Shown: piece by piece, positions 7,864 through 16,825 of the stretch
Layout of the letters: each line of letters opens with the position of its first letter
Position numbering within the stretch: position 1 is the stretch's first letter
Source of the DNA: Chitinophagales bacterium
Lineage (GTDB): Bacteria; Bacteroidota; Bacteroidia; Chitinophagales; Saprospiraceae
DNA length: 64,000 nucleotides
NCBI GenBank assembly: GCA_013299105.1
Contig: JAAFJY010000040.1
Span: 1 to 64,000 of the forward strand
Direction: 5' to 3'
Notes under the pieces: model-generated
What the model was told of the DNA's origin: nothing
Seen by the model: the letters and a program-made list of their open reading frames with translations, nothing else
Database searches by the model: none
Made by a program: the position numbers and the translations under genes

Positions 7864-9078
7864 TTAAGTTGAAACAGCTTTCATTTCTTTGATCTTCTCC
7901 AGCAATTGTCCCATCAAAACCTTGCGGTCCACATTGTTCTCCACCCAGCGGCGGGCATTTTGACCAATTTTTAGGGCCATTTCCGAATTTTGGCGCAGCC
8001 AGGTGATTTTTTCAATCCATTCTTCCAACTCATCAGCGATCAAAACTTCTTCGTAATCTTTGGCCTCAATGCCTTCAAGCGCCATCCGGGTGGTCAAAAC
8101 AACCCGACCCAAGGCCATTGACTCCAGGATTTTCACCCGCAAACCACTGCCCGACAACAAGGGCGATACCATCACAGCCTGGGCATTGACGAAAGCATGG
8201 GCATCCTCTACCTCCCCCAGTGCGGTGAAGCCGGGTACTTGCAAGTGTTTGATGCGTTCGGGCATGTAGCGCCCGGCAGCCCGAAACTCCAGGTCGGGAA
8301 ACCGTTCCCGCAAGCCCGGCCAAATCTGCTCAATAAACCAGTCCAAGCCCTCCAAATTGGGCCGCCAATCGAGTGAGCCGATGAAACCCAAATGGAAAGG
8401 CTGAGTTTTCAAACTTTCCCAATCGGGCCGATAATCCGCCGGGGCCAAAGCTACGGGCAGAATCATCCAAGGCTTTTCAAGGCCAAAATCCAGGAATTGG
8501 GCCAAGTCGCGGCTGGAAATGGCGGCCATGAGGTCGTAATCATTCAGGTGTGCCAGCTCGTATTTTTTCAGGCGTTGGGCCAGCAGGCTCAGGTACCATT
8601 TTTTGGGTCCAAAAGCAGCGTTGGCAGCCATGCGTTGCCAGATTTCGTGCTCGACATTGAGGCTGCGCTGCACAATCAGGGCTTTGGAATGCTGGCGAAT
8701 GAGATCCACATAAGGCGTGGTGAAGAGGGTTTCGAGCAAAACCACCTCGTAAGTTTCGGTTTTTAACCATTCCAGCAGCGCTTTTTCGTAAGTTTTGGAC
8801 CCAAAGCGCTGCACATTGTAAGATTTGCTGGTAAAAAGGTTCAAAAAAGCATCCAATGGCTTGATGCGGTTGTCTACTTCAATTTTTTGTACCCGTCGGT
8901 AATGCCCAAAGCCCGCCGCAGGCAGCTCCCCGTGAAAGGGCTGGCGACTGGGGTTCATGAACAAGAGGTCGATCTCGCAGCCCATGTCCACCAAGGCCCG
9001 GCTGATGTTTTGCACCGCGATGGCCTCGGCGTCTTTGAGCGGAAAAGGAACCTTTTTGACTAGTTGGAGGATTTTCAT
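7864..9078 (-). CDS. Glycosyltransferase family 4-like
   Basis: A 404-residue cytoplasmic or membrane-associated glycosyltransferase of GT-B fold. The N-terminal domain begins KILQLVKKVPFPLKDAEA. The donor-site domain has LGFIGSLDWRPNLEGLDWFI (about residues 230-250) and SPLLSGSGLRVKILESMALG (about residues 310-330), the latter holding the usual E-x7-E-type sugar-nucleotide motif in reduced form (KILES). It probably adds a sugar to a surface polysaccharide or lipid; the substrate is unknown. It lies 80 bases upstream of the ribBA start, same strand, with no functional link evident. Confidence 0.8.
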   Translation of the reverse strand: MKILQLVKKVPFPLKDAEAIAVQNISRALVDMGCEIDLLFMNPSRQPFHGELPAAGFGHYRRVQKIEVDNRIKPLDAFLNLFTSKSYNVQRFGSKTYEKALLEWLKTETYEVVLLETLFTTPYVDLIRQHSKALIVQRSLNVEHEIWQRMAANAAFGPKKWYLSLLAQRLKKYELAHLNDYDLMAAISSRDLAQFLDFGLEKPWMILPVALAPADYRPDWESLKTQPFHLGFIGSLDWRPNLEGLDWFIEQIWPGLRERFPDLEFRAAGRYMPERIKHLQVPGFTALGEVEDAHAFVNAQAVMVSPLLSGSGLRVKILESMALGRVVLTTRMALEGIEAKDYEEVLIADELEEWIEKITWLRQNSEMALKIGQNARRWVENNVDRKVLMGQLLEKIKEMKAVST

Positions 9079-9090
9079 TGGGTTGATTTA

Positions 9091-9305
9091 CATACGAGAT
9101 ACGATAGATGACATACGATATATGATTTGGGCGCTCACTGGAAAGTTCTGAGGTGACATATGAATTGGTTTGCCCGATTTAGGATTTTTGAGGTTTATGA
9201 TTTACAAGGTGAAACTCAGGCAAGAAATCAAAAATTGAGTCCCGTTTTGTCAACATCACGTTGGCAAAAATCATATGTCGTATCTTGTACATCAGCTATC
9301 GTATG
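9091..9305. repeat. Imperfect inverted repeat between glycosyltransferase and cupin genes
   Basis: The left arm 9091-9128 (CATACGAGATACGATAGATG...) resembles the complement of 9267-9305 (ending ...TCAGCTATCGTATG). The motif ATACGATA is repeated within the arms. The intervening sequence is non-coding and contains a GTCAACATCACGTTGGC segment similar to the start of the dispersed repeat at 35470. No gene is apparent in 9079-9318. Confidence 0.5.
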
Positions 9306-9318
9306 TCAAAAAGAAAAC

Positions 9319-9681
9319 TCAGAACACCTCCTCCGTTTCTTTTGACCACGGTGGATCCACGATGCACAAAAACCGCAGCGGCCCGGAACCCGTATTGCGG
9401 ATGGACTGCTCGGAGGCGGGCGGGATGTACAAAACCTCGCCTGCCGACAAGTGGTAGGATTGCCCATCAATAAAAGCCTTACCCTGCCCTTCGAGCAAAA
9501 TGTAAGTCTCGGATCTTTGCATCAAGCGGTGTGGCAGGGAAGCTTGTCCTGGAGATAATTCGGCATGAGCCAGGCTGTAGCCCAGCGCAATGCCATCGTT
9601 CTTCGGATGCAAGACCTCCTTGATGATCGTTTCGTCGCCTGCGGTGAAGCTGGGAATTTCAGCAATGCTCTTTTTCATCAT
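9319..9681 (-). CDS. Cupin-domain protein
   Basis: A 120-residue single-domain cupin. The first cupin motif is visible as LPHRLMQRSETYILLEGQGK (about residues 50-69) and the second as LSAGEVLYIPPASEQSIRNTG (about residues 78-98). The second motif has Q instead of the usual H, so metal binding may be altered. Proteins of this size are usually small-molecule binding or isomerase-like with poorly defined substrates. Specific function unknown. It is monocistronic, with a GTTGAA-type repeat tract just upstream. Confidence 0.8.
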   Translation of the reverse strand: MMKKSIAEIPSFTAGDETIIKEVLHPKNDGIALGYSLAHAELSPGQASLPHRLMQRSETYILLEGQGKAFIDGQSYHLSAGEVLYIPPASEQSIRNTGSGPLRFLCIVDPPWSKETEEVF

Positions 9682-9869
9682 TGGAGAGTTGAAAAGTTTA
9701 GAGTTGAAGTGTTGAAAAGTAAGTCTACGATTCAGAACATTTCCGAAGTAACGCCTAATACACTTGATAGCTTTGAGGAAGCAATTCCTTTGCTTTATCT
9801 TGAGATTGATTCGAAGCCTTGGGCCTAACTCTTCAACCTTTCAACATTTCAACCTTTCAACTAAAATCA
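9682..9869. repeat. GTTGAAA/TTCAAC repeat tracts in gene border
   Basis: Two clusters flank a short spacer. GAGTTGAAAAGTTTAGAGTTG... occurs at about 9685-9722, and CTTCAACCTTTCAACATTTC... at about 9832-9860, the inverted form. Similar tracts occur near 14580, 28085-28110, 43501-43615 and 50640-50700, always between genes. They could fold back on each other as a long imperfect hairpin. Confidence 0.55.
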
Positions 9870-11729
9870 TCAAAGTTTGCGCACGTTGTTGTCGCGGTTT
9901 ACATCGGCCACGCGCTTGCTGGGGTCGATCTCTACCGATTCAATATCCACTGCGTTTCCTACCAAAAACAGCTCATAAGTGGTGCTCACCCAGGTCCAAT
10001 CCGCAGCCACTTTGTAAGGCATGCTTTGGTCTTCACGAGGTTTGGAGCCGCGCATGATGTCGAGTGGGATATTCACGATTTCCTTTTTGCCACTTTTGTA
10101 AGTGATCAACACGTCGATCGGCATGGGCATGCCCCCTACCCTTTCCAGCGAAATTTTTATGCCTTTGTCGGCAGTTTCGATGCCATTCACCGCATAGTCG
10201 ATGGTGCGGGTGGTGTTTACCCAATATTCTTTGTACCAATCCAGTTCCAATCCGCTTTCTTTTTCCATGATGCGGATGAAGTCATTGGGATTGGGGTGCT
10301 TGTATTTCCAGGTATTGAAATAGCGCAACATGCCTTTGTCGAAAGTGGCTTTGCCGATGACCGATGCCAATTGGTTCAGAAAAACAGCGCCTTTGCTGTA
10401 TGCCGCGAGGCCATAAGCCTGGTTGGTGTTGTAGTGGTCGGCGTGGGTACTCATGGGCTCTTCCTTGCCCGATGAGGCCAGGTTGAAATAGCCGCCGTAG
10501 GTTTGGGCAAAAGGATTGGCCTGGGGTTTGATATTGCCCACCAAACCTTTTTCACAAAGGTGATTGAAGACTACATTGGTAGCGTAATCTGTGAAGCCTT
10601 CGTCCATCCAAGAATACAAGCTTTCGTTTGAGCCCAGGATCATCTGGTACCAACTGTGCATCAGTTCGTGTACGGCCACGCCCACCAGGCTGCGCAGGTT
10701 GCGCTCGCCAGTGATCAGGGTGCTCATGGGGTATTCCATGCCGCCATCGCCGCCCTGCACGAAGGAGTATTGCTTGTAGGGATACTGGCCAAATTGCTTG
10801 TTGATGAAGTTGAAGGCTTCATCCATGATGGCTGGCAACTTGGCCCATTCGCCCGTTTTTTCGTTTTCCAGGTAAAAAAAGTGCAAAGTCAGGCCGTCAG
10901 GGCGGGTCAGGCTGGTGTGCTTGTAACCCCCATCGGCTCCCCACATGAAGTCATGTACATTGGGGGCTTTGAAATGCCAGGTCAGCTTGTCGCGGCGGGC
11001 TTCCTTGGCTGTTTGGCCATTGGGTAAGTAGCCATGCCCTATTTCATCGGCATTTTGCAAGTAGCCCGTACCGCCGATCACGTAGTTTTTATTGATTTTA
11101 ATTTTCACATCAAAATCGCCCCAAACGCCGTAAAACTCGCGGGCAATGTAGGGATTGGCGTGCCAGCCCTGGTAGTCGTATTCACAGAGCTTGGGGTACC
11201 ATTGGGACATTGAGTAGTCCACCCCTTCACGGCTGTTGCGGCCCGAACGGCGGATTTGGATAGGCACCTGGCCTTCAAAGTCCATTTTCAGGACCGTTTT
11301 TTCTTTGGGTAAAAGTGGTTTTTCAAGTTGTACTTCCAAGATGGTGCCCTCGGTCTGGAAATCCACTTTTTTGCCGTCCTGGCGCAGCTTTTCCACGTTC
11401 AAGTAGCCGATTTCGCTTGGGGTAAGGCGGGAAATGCGTGCCCCTACCCGTGGATCTGGGTCGGGCAACCAACGCGAGCGCAAGTCCATCGCACTACCTG
11501 GCTGGAAGGCGTTGAAGTACAAGTGGTAAAAAATCTTGGTCAGGGTATCCGGTGAGTTGTTGTAGTAAGTCAGGGTTTGTTCGCCTTTGAATTGGTGCTT
11601 TTCGGTGTCGAAATCGATCTCCATTTCGTAATTTACCTTTTGCTGCCAGCGATCAGCCTGGGCCTGGGCACTAAAGCCCGAAAAGAAAAGAACCAGGGCT
11701 AAAATCCCTACTTGCGCGATGTTTTTCAT
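9870..11729 (-). CDS. M1 family metallopeptidase, secreted
   Basis: A 619-residue protein with a signal peptide ending near AQAQA. The zinc site is HELMH (residues 354-358) with the third ligand E377 in WMDEGFTDY, giving HExxH-x18-E. The M1 exopeptidase motif is partly visible as GGMEYP (about residue 330), matching the GxMEN-type substrate loop. The N-terminal beta domain begins with NYEMEIDFDTEKHQFKGEQ. It likely cleaves amino-terminal residues of peptides in the periplasm or outside the cell. No T9SS tail is seen, so a periplasmic location is likely. Confidence 0.88.
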   Translation of the reverse strand: MKNIAQVGILALVLFFSGFSAQAQADRWQQKVNYEMEIDFDTEKHQFKGEQTLTYYNNSPDTLTKIFYHLYFNAFQPGSAMDLRSRWLPDPDPRVGARISRLTPSEIGYLNVEKLRQDGKKVDFQTEGTILEVQLEKPLLPKEKTVLKMDFEGQVPIQIRRSGRNSREGVDYSMSQWYPKLCEYDYQGWHANPYIAREFYGVWGDFDVKIKINKNYVIGGTGYLQNADEIGHGYLPNGQTAKEARRDKLTWHFKAPNVHDFMWGADGGYKHTSLTRPDGLTLHFFYLENEKTGEWAKLPAIMDEAFNFINKQFGQYPYKQYSFVQGGDGGMEYPMSTLITGERNLRSLVGVAVHELMHSWYQMILGSNESLYSWMDEGFTDYATNVVFNHLCEKGLVGNIKPQANPFAQTYGGYFNLASSGKEEPMSTHADHYNTNQAYGLAAYSKGAVFLNQLASVIGKATFDKGMLRYFNTWKYKHPNPNDFIRIMEKESGLELDWYKEYWVNTTRTIDYAVNGIETADKGIKISLERVGGMPMPIDVLITYKSGKKEIVNIPLDIMRGSKPREDQSMPYKVAADWTWVSTTYELFLVGNAVDIESVEIDPSKRVADVNRDNNVRKL

Positions 11730-11886
11730 TGTGAATAACGTAATAGAAGTTGAAAACAGAGTGCTTAGGCACCAAAACGGCGGAAAAATAGCACCTTCAA
11801 GATTTATTTTGAGAGAAAGAAACCAGGTTTTTGCCGGATGGCAAACTTTTGAGCACTTTTGCTGCGCATTTCAAGCTCAACAACCG

Positions 11887-12111
11887 ATGAAAGTCCAACC
11901 ACAGCCCTTGATTTTGGGTGAAGATTACTACCTCGAAGCCGAAAAGTACGTGTTTACCGGAGCTTATCACCTCAAGCGCGGGTACTGCTGTGGCAGTGGA
12001 TGTAGGCATTGCCCTTATCCAAAGGAAACAGAAAAGCAGGAAAATGATTGGAGAGAAGATGATACTGTGGCGGAGAAGATGCCGAACGAAGTTGTTGCTA
12101 CAAATAAATAA
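11887..12111 (+). CDS. DUF5522 family small cysteine-rich protein
   Basis: A 74-residue protein using the internal ATG at 11887; the longer upstream reading (from 11719) is divergent-promoter DNA. The core DYYLEAEKYVFTGAYHLKRG then CCGSGCRHCPY is the DUF5522 signature. Its four closely spaced cysteines suggest a metal or Fe-S site. It is widespread and function is unknown. It converges on the SRP RNA gene, its stop lying immediately before the RNA 3' end. Confidence 0.8.
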   Translation: MKVQPQPLILGEDYYLEAEKYVFTGAYHLKRGYCCGSGCRHCPYPKETEKQENDWREDDTVAEKMPNEVVATNK

Positions 12112-12199
12112 GGTGAGCAACACAACGAGCGCTCAACCTCTTACCTTTGCTGGATTTCTCCCCTGGAGGATTCGAAGGAGCAGCCCAAGTGCGCTCACC
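12112..12199 (-). ncRNA. ffs: Small signal recognition particle RNA (4.5S-like)
   Basis: On the minus strand the 88-base segment begins GGTGAGC and ends GCTCACC, giving a perfect terminal stem. The centre reads CCTCCAGGGGAGAAATCC then AGCAAAGGTAAGAGGTTG. This matches the conserved bacterial SRP domain IV pattern (CAGG, GNRA tetraloop, AGCA, GGTAAG), with GAAA as loop instead of GGAA. A T-rich tail (TTATTTATTTG) follows. The RNA partners Ffh for co-translational membrane targeting. A covariance search with the bacterial small SRP model would settle the exact ends. Confidence 0.75.
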
Positions 12200-12404
12200 G
12201 GACTGCAAATGTAAAGCGGTGAGTGGATTTTCCAAACTTTAAATAATATTTTTAGGAGAAAAAATAAATGATTCAGCCTACAGCACTGGATGTCAACAAA
12301 TTACCGAATCAACAACATCCATACACGTACTCATGAAGCGTAAAGGGCCACCAGGTTCTCATTTTGACCAGAAAAGGGGTTTATCCTCCCCAAACAGCTC
12401 AAGC

Positions 12405-13435
12405 TCATTCCTTCACAAGCTTGGCGGAATAGACTTGCTCATCCGCAGTGATCTTCAAAAAATATGCCCCCCCAGGCAAGTCCCTCAGGTCAATTTCTGG
12501 TGTAAATTGGCTGTACTGCTGCACGAGGCGGCCAGCATGATCGTACACTTGCAAGTTGTCAAACTTCAGGTTGCGGAATTGCACCAAGCCCTTGGTAGGA
12601 TTGGGGAATAGTAATTCACTCACGTCTTTGACCTCTGTCGTCGAAACGGGCCGTTCGGCTACAATGGGTACATATTGAGCTTGCGGTCCGTAAAAACTTT
12701 GATACGATTGGGGATGGCATCCTTTATTTTTTGCGCATCTTGCGTGGTGATGCGGCTCGGACGCAAGACTGCGGCAAGGTATGGGCCAAAACTTTCTGCT
12801 ACATCTTCGCGCTTTGGATTGTCCAGCGCGTATTTTGAAATGAACAAGGGATCGTTTTTTTGAGCGTCATCCCAATCTTTGACACCATAATAATTGCCAT
12901 CCAAGGCACAGTGGCAGCCTTCGTGGATCAGGGTTTCTTCCAAAATGCCTTGTTTTTCGTACCCCTCGCTGGTCTTGCCAATGGTCACATCCATTGCTTT
13001 CAAAGTAAAATTACCACCCCAGGAGTTGTCGCTTTTCAGGATGTTCAAAAACTTTACACCAGTGCGCAAAACAGCGGGCAATTGCCCCATCATCACGGCA
13101 TATTGGCGGGCCAGGCGGGCAGCGTCGGCCTCGGCATAATCACTTTTTCTGACCCGTACTTGCATTGTGATCTGGTCATCATACGACACATCGAACACCA
13201 GTGCATCCACATTGACAAAAGCCCCGGCACCATTGTTGGCATCCCGGTCGTACATCAGCACTTTTGTCTCGGTGCGCGAACCCGATATGGATTTGAAAGC
13301 CGAAGGGTCGGTAGCGGTGATGGTTTTGGGATACAAAAAAATAGTGCCGTTCAAGGACATGTATCCGGTTTGGCTATGGGCAAAGTGACCACATGAAAAG
13401 ATGAAGCAGCAAAACAGGGTGGATAAAGTCTTCAT
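12405..13435 (-). pseudogene. Secreted HExxH protein with T9SS tail, split by a frameshift
   Basis: The 5' part (12659-13435, 258 residues) has a signal peptide, a zinc-peptidase-like motif LIHEGCHCALD (about residues 168-178) and a downstream acidic DVAESFG. The 3' part (12405-12623 and upstream in the same frame) is a classic type IX sorting domain: LLFPNPTKG ... LQVYDHAGRLV ... LPGGAYFLKITAD. The two are in different frames. Moving one base at the run of five T (plus-strand A run 12692-12696) joins them as ...RIKVF-YGPQAQYVPIVAERP... into one product of about 340 residues. This is a one-base deletion or a sequencing error. Without the tail the protein would not be exported through T9SS. 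Confidence 0.7.
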
Positions 13436-13523
13436 GTTGATTTGGGATTGAGGTGATGATTAATGAGCAAATTTGGTGATTTTTCAACAAAATGTGTGCG
13501 TTAACTTAATCCCTTCCAACTTC

Positions 13524-14576
13524 TCACAAATAATACCCCGCATTCTCAGCCACCACCACATCCAAGCTCAAATGCTGCACCCGCTCCACGGGGCGCTTGT
13601 GTACCAGGTGATCCACCAGGGTTTGAATGGCCAGGTAGCCTTGTTGGCGGGCATTTTGGTGAATGAGAAATGAAATGCCACCCTGGTTGAGGTAAGCCAA
13701 ATTGGCGGGGAGCAGATCATAACCCAACAAATTGGGGCGTGGGTACTGGGGCAATTGCAGATAAAACAGGTCCAAAACCTTGTAAGCCCTGGAATTGCTG
13801 ACATAAATGCCACTGAACTGCTGCTGCTGAAACACCTCGTGCAGAAAATCCGACAAAGCCATTGGGTCTTCAAAAGTTTCAAAATCAAAACGAAACACTT
13901 CGATTCCAGGCTGGATTTCGGCCAGGTGCTCGCGCAGGCCCCGTTCTTTGTCGAGCAAGTGCTTGGCATTGGTGGGCTGTTTGTCGAGATTAAGCAACAA
14001 CAACTTGCTTTTGGCGGGCATGTTGAGTTGCAGGAGCCGGGCAGCCAGTCGGCCACTTTGGTAGGAGTTTTGACCGATGTAACTGAGTACTTTTTCTTCC
14101 TCCAGGTCGGTGTTGATCAGCACGGTGGGGATACCCAATTCACGGCTTCTTTCCAGAATGGCTTGTGATTCCTTTAAAAATATGGGTGGAAAAATCAAAC
14201 CTTGGGGCCGGGACTCCAGCAATGAAAGGCCCTGCTTCAAGAAATCAGCCGGGTCGTTGAGGTCAAAAAAACAAGGGTCCAGCTCGATGCCAAAATACTG
14301 AAACTCAGTTTGGCCCTGTTTCAAACCCTGCATTGGCAACTCCCAATACGGATCAATGCTTTCGCGGGGCATCAAAGCGCCCAATTTCCTGGCCGTTTTA
14401 CTGGCCAAAACACTCGCAATGGGATCGGGTACATAACCCATTTCTTCCATCACTTGCTGCACCTTCAAGCACACTTTCTCAGCTACCCGCCCACGCTTGT
14501 GGATCACGCGGTCAACAGTGCCAGGCGAGACCCCGGCTTTTGCGGCGATGTCGATGATGCGGATGCGCTTGGTCAT
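13524..14576 (-). CDS. LacI-family transcriptional regulator
   Basis: A 350-residue protein. The N-terminal HTH and hinge cover residues ~4-58 (IRIIDIAAKAGVSPGTVDRV, then PDPIASVLAS), followed by a periplasmic-binding-protein-like effector domain (residues ~65-345). It resembles the substrate-binding subgroup containing DUF4619-like regulators of Bacteroidota that sense sugars or sugar acids. The target genes are not obvious, since neighbours are not carbohydrate genes. The start chosen gives the canonical spacing before the HTH. Confidence 0.88.
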   Translation of the reverse strand: MTKRIRIIDIAAKAGVSPGTVDRVIHKRGRVAEKVCLKVQQVMEEMGYVPDPIASVLASKTARKLGALMPRESIDPYWELPMQGLKQGQTEFQYFGIELDPCFFDLNDPADFLKQGLSLLESRPQGLIFPPIFLKESQAILERSRELGIPTVLINTDLEEEKVLSYIGQNSYQSGRLAARLLQLNMPAKSKLLLLNLDKQPTNAKHLLDKERGLREHLAEIQPGIEVFRFDFETFEDPMALSDFLHEVFQQQQFSGIYVSNSRAYKVLDLFYLQLPQYPRPNLLGYDLLPANLAYLNQGGISFLIHQNARQQGYLAIQTLVDHLVHKRPVERVQHLSLDVVVAENAGYYL

Positions 14577-14605
14577 TTAGGAGTTGAGAGGTTGGGGAGT
14601 TGAGA

Positions 14606-15991
14606 CTAACGGATTCCCGATTGCACTTGGTTCATGGCGATGATGCGGTCGTACATTTGGCCAAATGGGCGGTAGTAGATCAGGATTGAGTACACGTTTT
14701 CGGCCTCCCACCAGTTCCCATCCACTGCGCCCAAGTCGGCTACCTTGACTTTGCTGTTCAGGTCGCGGATGGCGTAATTGTAGTTGTAAAATCCCTGCTT
14801 CATGGGGGTAGTGAGCACGTAGCAGTTGCGCTCGTCGTCCCAGGCCATTTTGTAATCGGCAGACAATTGGTAATCGGTAAAGCGGCCAACCACATAAATT
14901 TCCTGGTTGGCAGGCAAGGGCTCGTTCATGGCCAAGGAAAAACGGACATCAGCGTAATCACTGGCCAGCGAATTGTTGAAATGGTCTTGGTCATTCAAAA
15001 ACTGGTCGCGCCAGTAACTTACATTTCGATCCGAGCCTCCTTGTACTTGTCGCGGGTTAATGTCTTCGGTTTGGCGACTAGTCAAGCGGTCGTTGTTGGC
15101 GATGACATATTCTCCGTTGATGTCAAAAATTTGCAGGTATTGGCTGGGGTCAATCATGCGGTCTTTTTGCAAAGTGACCACATAACGGTTGTTGATTTGT
15201 TCAATGGCCTCGGTCTGAGAGCCATAAATCAGGAGGCTGCGCAAGTCCAGCCAACGGTATTCTTTGCCTGCGGGAAACACCACTTTGTCTTGGTAATCCC
15301 ACAGTTGGTTGTCGAATTTGGCAAAATTAGGCTGCAAACCAATGAGCGCATTGTCCCAACGGTTGTTCTGGATGACCACTGCCTTGAGCTCTTGTCGCAA
15401 GTTGTTGACCGGAAATTTTGAAAAACTGGCTTCAAAATCAATCTCATGGTGGGTGCGAAACTTGCCCGGAGAAAAAGGCGGCACCAACCTCGCATTGACC
15501 GCTACTTGCGACTCGATCACCACAAAGCGGCGGGTGAGTACCAAGCGTTCTTTACCACTGTCTTCATAGATTTTGAGCAGGTAGTTACCAGATTTGGTAA
15601 ATTTAGTGTTCTCGTTGGGCAAAACCAGGCGATAATGCACAAAGGGGCGGGTAGTTTTGAACGAAAAATGGAACTCCCGCAGCTGATCGTAAGCATAACC
15701 ATCAATGTAGTCCAAATCGCTCAACTGGGTAGGCTGCCAGTTCACATCACACTGGATGACGCGGTAGTAGAGGTTGCGGGAATCCGCACCGAGGTCGTCA
15801 AATTCCAGCTCCACAAAAGTATTGCCGCCCAATACCACCACCGGGAAAGTAAGGTATTTGTCTTTCTGGGTAAACTTGACGGTACGAATATTCGGGGAAT
15901 AAATATAATCTTCGTACCTCAGCACTTCTTTTTGGGCAAAAACTGAGTTGAGCATCAATAAAAAAATCACAAAAGTCCCTAGAATCCGCAT
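14606..15991 (-). CDS. Type IX secretion system plug protein (DUF5103)
   Basis: About 461 residues from the ATG at 15991, which gives a clean signal peptide (MRILGTFVIFLLMLNSVFAQ); the upstream ATG at 16012 would place charged residues before it. The family hallmark VLRYEDYIYSPNIRTVKF at the mature N-terminus and the central Ig-like and beta domains match the former DUF5103, now assigned as the plug that closes the T9SS translocon channel. It acts in the periplasm or outer membrane. It fits the T9SS cargo seen elsewhere in the window. Confidence 0.85.
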   Translation of the reverse strand: MRILGTFVIFLLMLNSVFAQKEVLRYEDYIYSPNIRTVKFTQKDKYLTFPVVVLGGNTFVELEFDDLGADSRNLYYRVIQCDVNWQPTQLSDLDYIDGYAYDQLREFHFSFKTTRPFVHYRLVLPNENTKFTKSGNYLLKIYEDSGKERLVLTRRFVVIESQVAVNARLVPPFSPGKFRTHHEIDFEASFSKFPVNNLRQELKAVVIQNNRWDNALIGLQPNFAKFDNQLWDYQDKVVFPAGKEYRWLDLRSLLIYGSQTEAIEQINNRYVVTLQKDRMIDPSQYLQIFDINGEYVIANNDRLTSRQTEDINPRQVQGGSDRNVSYWRDQFLNDQDHFNNSLASDYADVRFSLAMNEPLPANQEIYVVGRFTDYQLSADYKMAWDDERNCYVLTTPMKQGFYNYNYAIRDLNSKVKVADLGAVDGNWWEAENVYSILIYYRPFGQMYDRIIAMNQVQSGIR

Positions 15992-16124
15992 CTTTGTTCT
16001 GTTTAGAGTCACTTTCTGTTTAGCATAAAACTAAGCAAGAAACGGCTAAATCTCGGCGAAAATTACGCATTCCCTCAATATCGTGCCGAATTCTCATGGA
16101 TTTAAGCCCATTTTAACCAAAAGT

Positions 16125-16715
16125 ATGCCTTTACGTACTTGCAACATCCTCATTTTGGCCGCTGGAGCTGCCCAGCGCATGGGTCAGGCTAAACAAAACT
16201 TGAGTTGGCAGGAAAAAACCATGCTACAACATTGCGTCGAAACCTGTATAGAGTCAGGTTTAGGGCCAGTTAAAGTGGTATTGGGAGCCAATATTGAGTT
16301 GATTCGCCCCACTTTGGCAAACTATCCTGACTTAGAACTCATCGAAAATGCGAACTGGGCAGGGGGGATAGCCAGTTCGATCAAAATCGGCCTGACGTAC
16401 TGTTCCAACGTGGATTATGTGATGATGGTAGCGGCAGACCAGGTGCATTTGGATGCTGTTTTTTTGAACAAATTATTCTCAGTGACATTAGACGCTGGCG
16501 CGCTCATTGGAGCTGCCAGTTATGAAGGTGTACTGGGTATCCCTGCGGTTTTTTCTAGTATTTTTTTTCCAATACTGTTGCAACTCAATGGAGACCAAGG
16601 CGCAAGAAAACTACTAATGGAGTACCAGTCGAAAGTATTGGCCCTCCCTAATCCTGCGGCGGCGATAGATTTGGATACGATGGAGGATTGGGAGGAATTT
16701 TTGCGAGGCATTTGA
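16125..16715 (+). CDS. MobA-like NTP transferase (MocA/MobA superfamily)
   Basis: About 196 residues from ATG 16125; a GTG at 16083 would add an unsupported extension. The nucleotide-binding loop ILAAGAAQRMGQAKQ (near the N-terminus) has the LAAGxxxRMGxxK signature, and MMVAADQVHLD is the metal-binding acidic motif. Family members transfer CMP or GMP to molybdopterin, or act in related cofactor steps. No molybdoenzyme gene is nearby, so the cofactor is uncertain. It is transcribed divergently from the T9SS plug gene. Confidence 0.8.
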   Translation: MPLRTCNILILAAGAAQRMGQAKQNLSWQEKTMLQHCVETCIESGLGPVKVVLGANIELIRPTLANYPDLELIENANWAGGIASSIKIGLTYCSNVDYVMMVAADQVHLDAVFLNKLFSVTLDAGALIGAASYEGVLGIPAVFSSIFFPILLQLNGDQGARKLLMEYQSKVLALPNPAAAIDLDTMEDWEEFLRGI

Positions 16716-16769
16716 TTAAAATTGCCAGTTGTTATTTGTCAACCCTTTTGATGATTTTGGAGTTATGCA

Positions 16770-16799
16770 TTTGAGTTTGCAAAAAATGCAGAACCTTTG
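16770..16799 (+). promoter_or_regulatory. Candidate Bacteroidota promoter for pdxH
   Basis: TTTG at 16770-16773 is followed after 18 bases by AACCTTTG (16792-16799), close to the TTTG-N19-TAnnTTTG consensus. It lies 27 bases before the pdxH ATG at 16826. One mismatch in the -7 box lowers confidence. Confidence 0.4.
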
Positions 16800-16825
16800 T
16801 CCTCGTTACCCAAACCATTGTGACC

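Noticed and set aside
11719-11886. N-terminal extension of the DUF5522 protein
   Set aside because: It overlaps the divergent M1 peptidase start and is not conserved-looking; the family core starts after ATG 11887.
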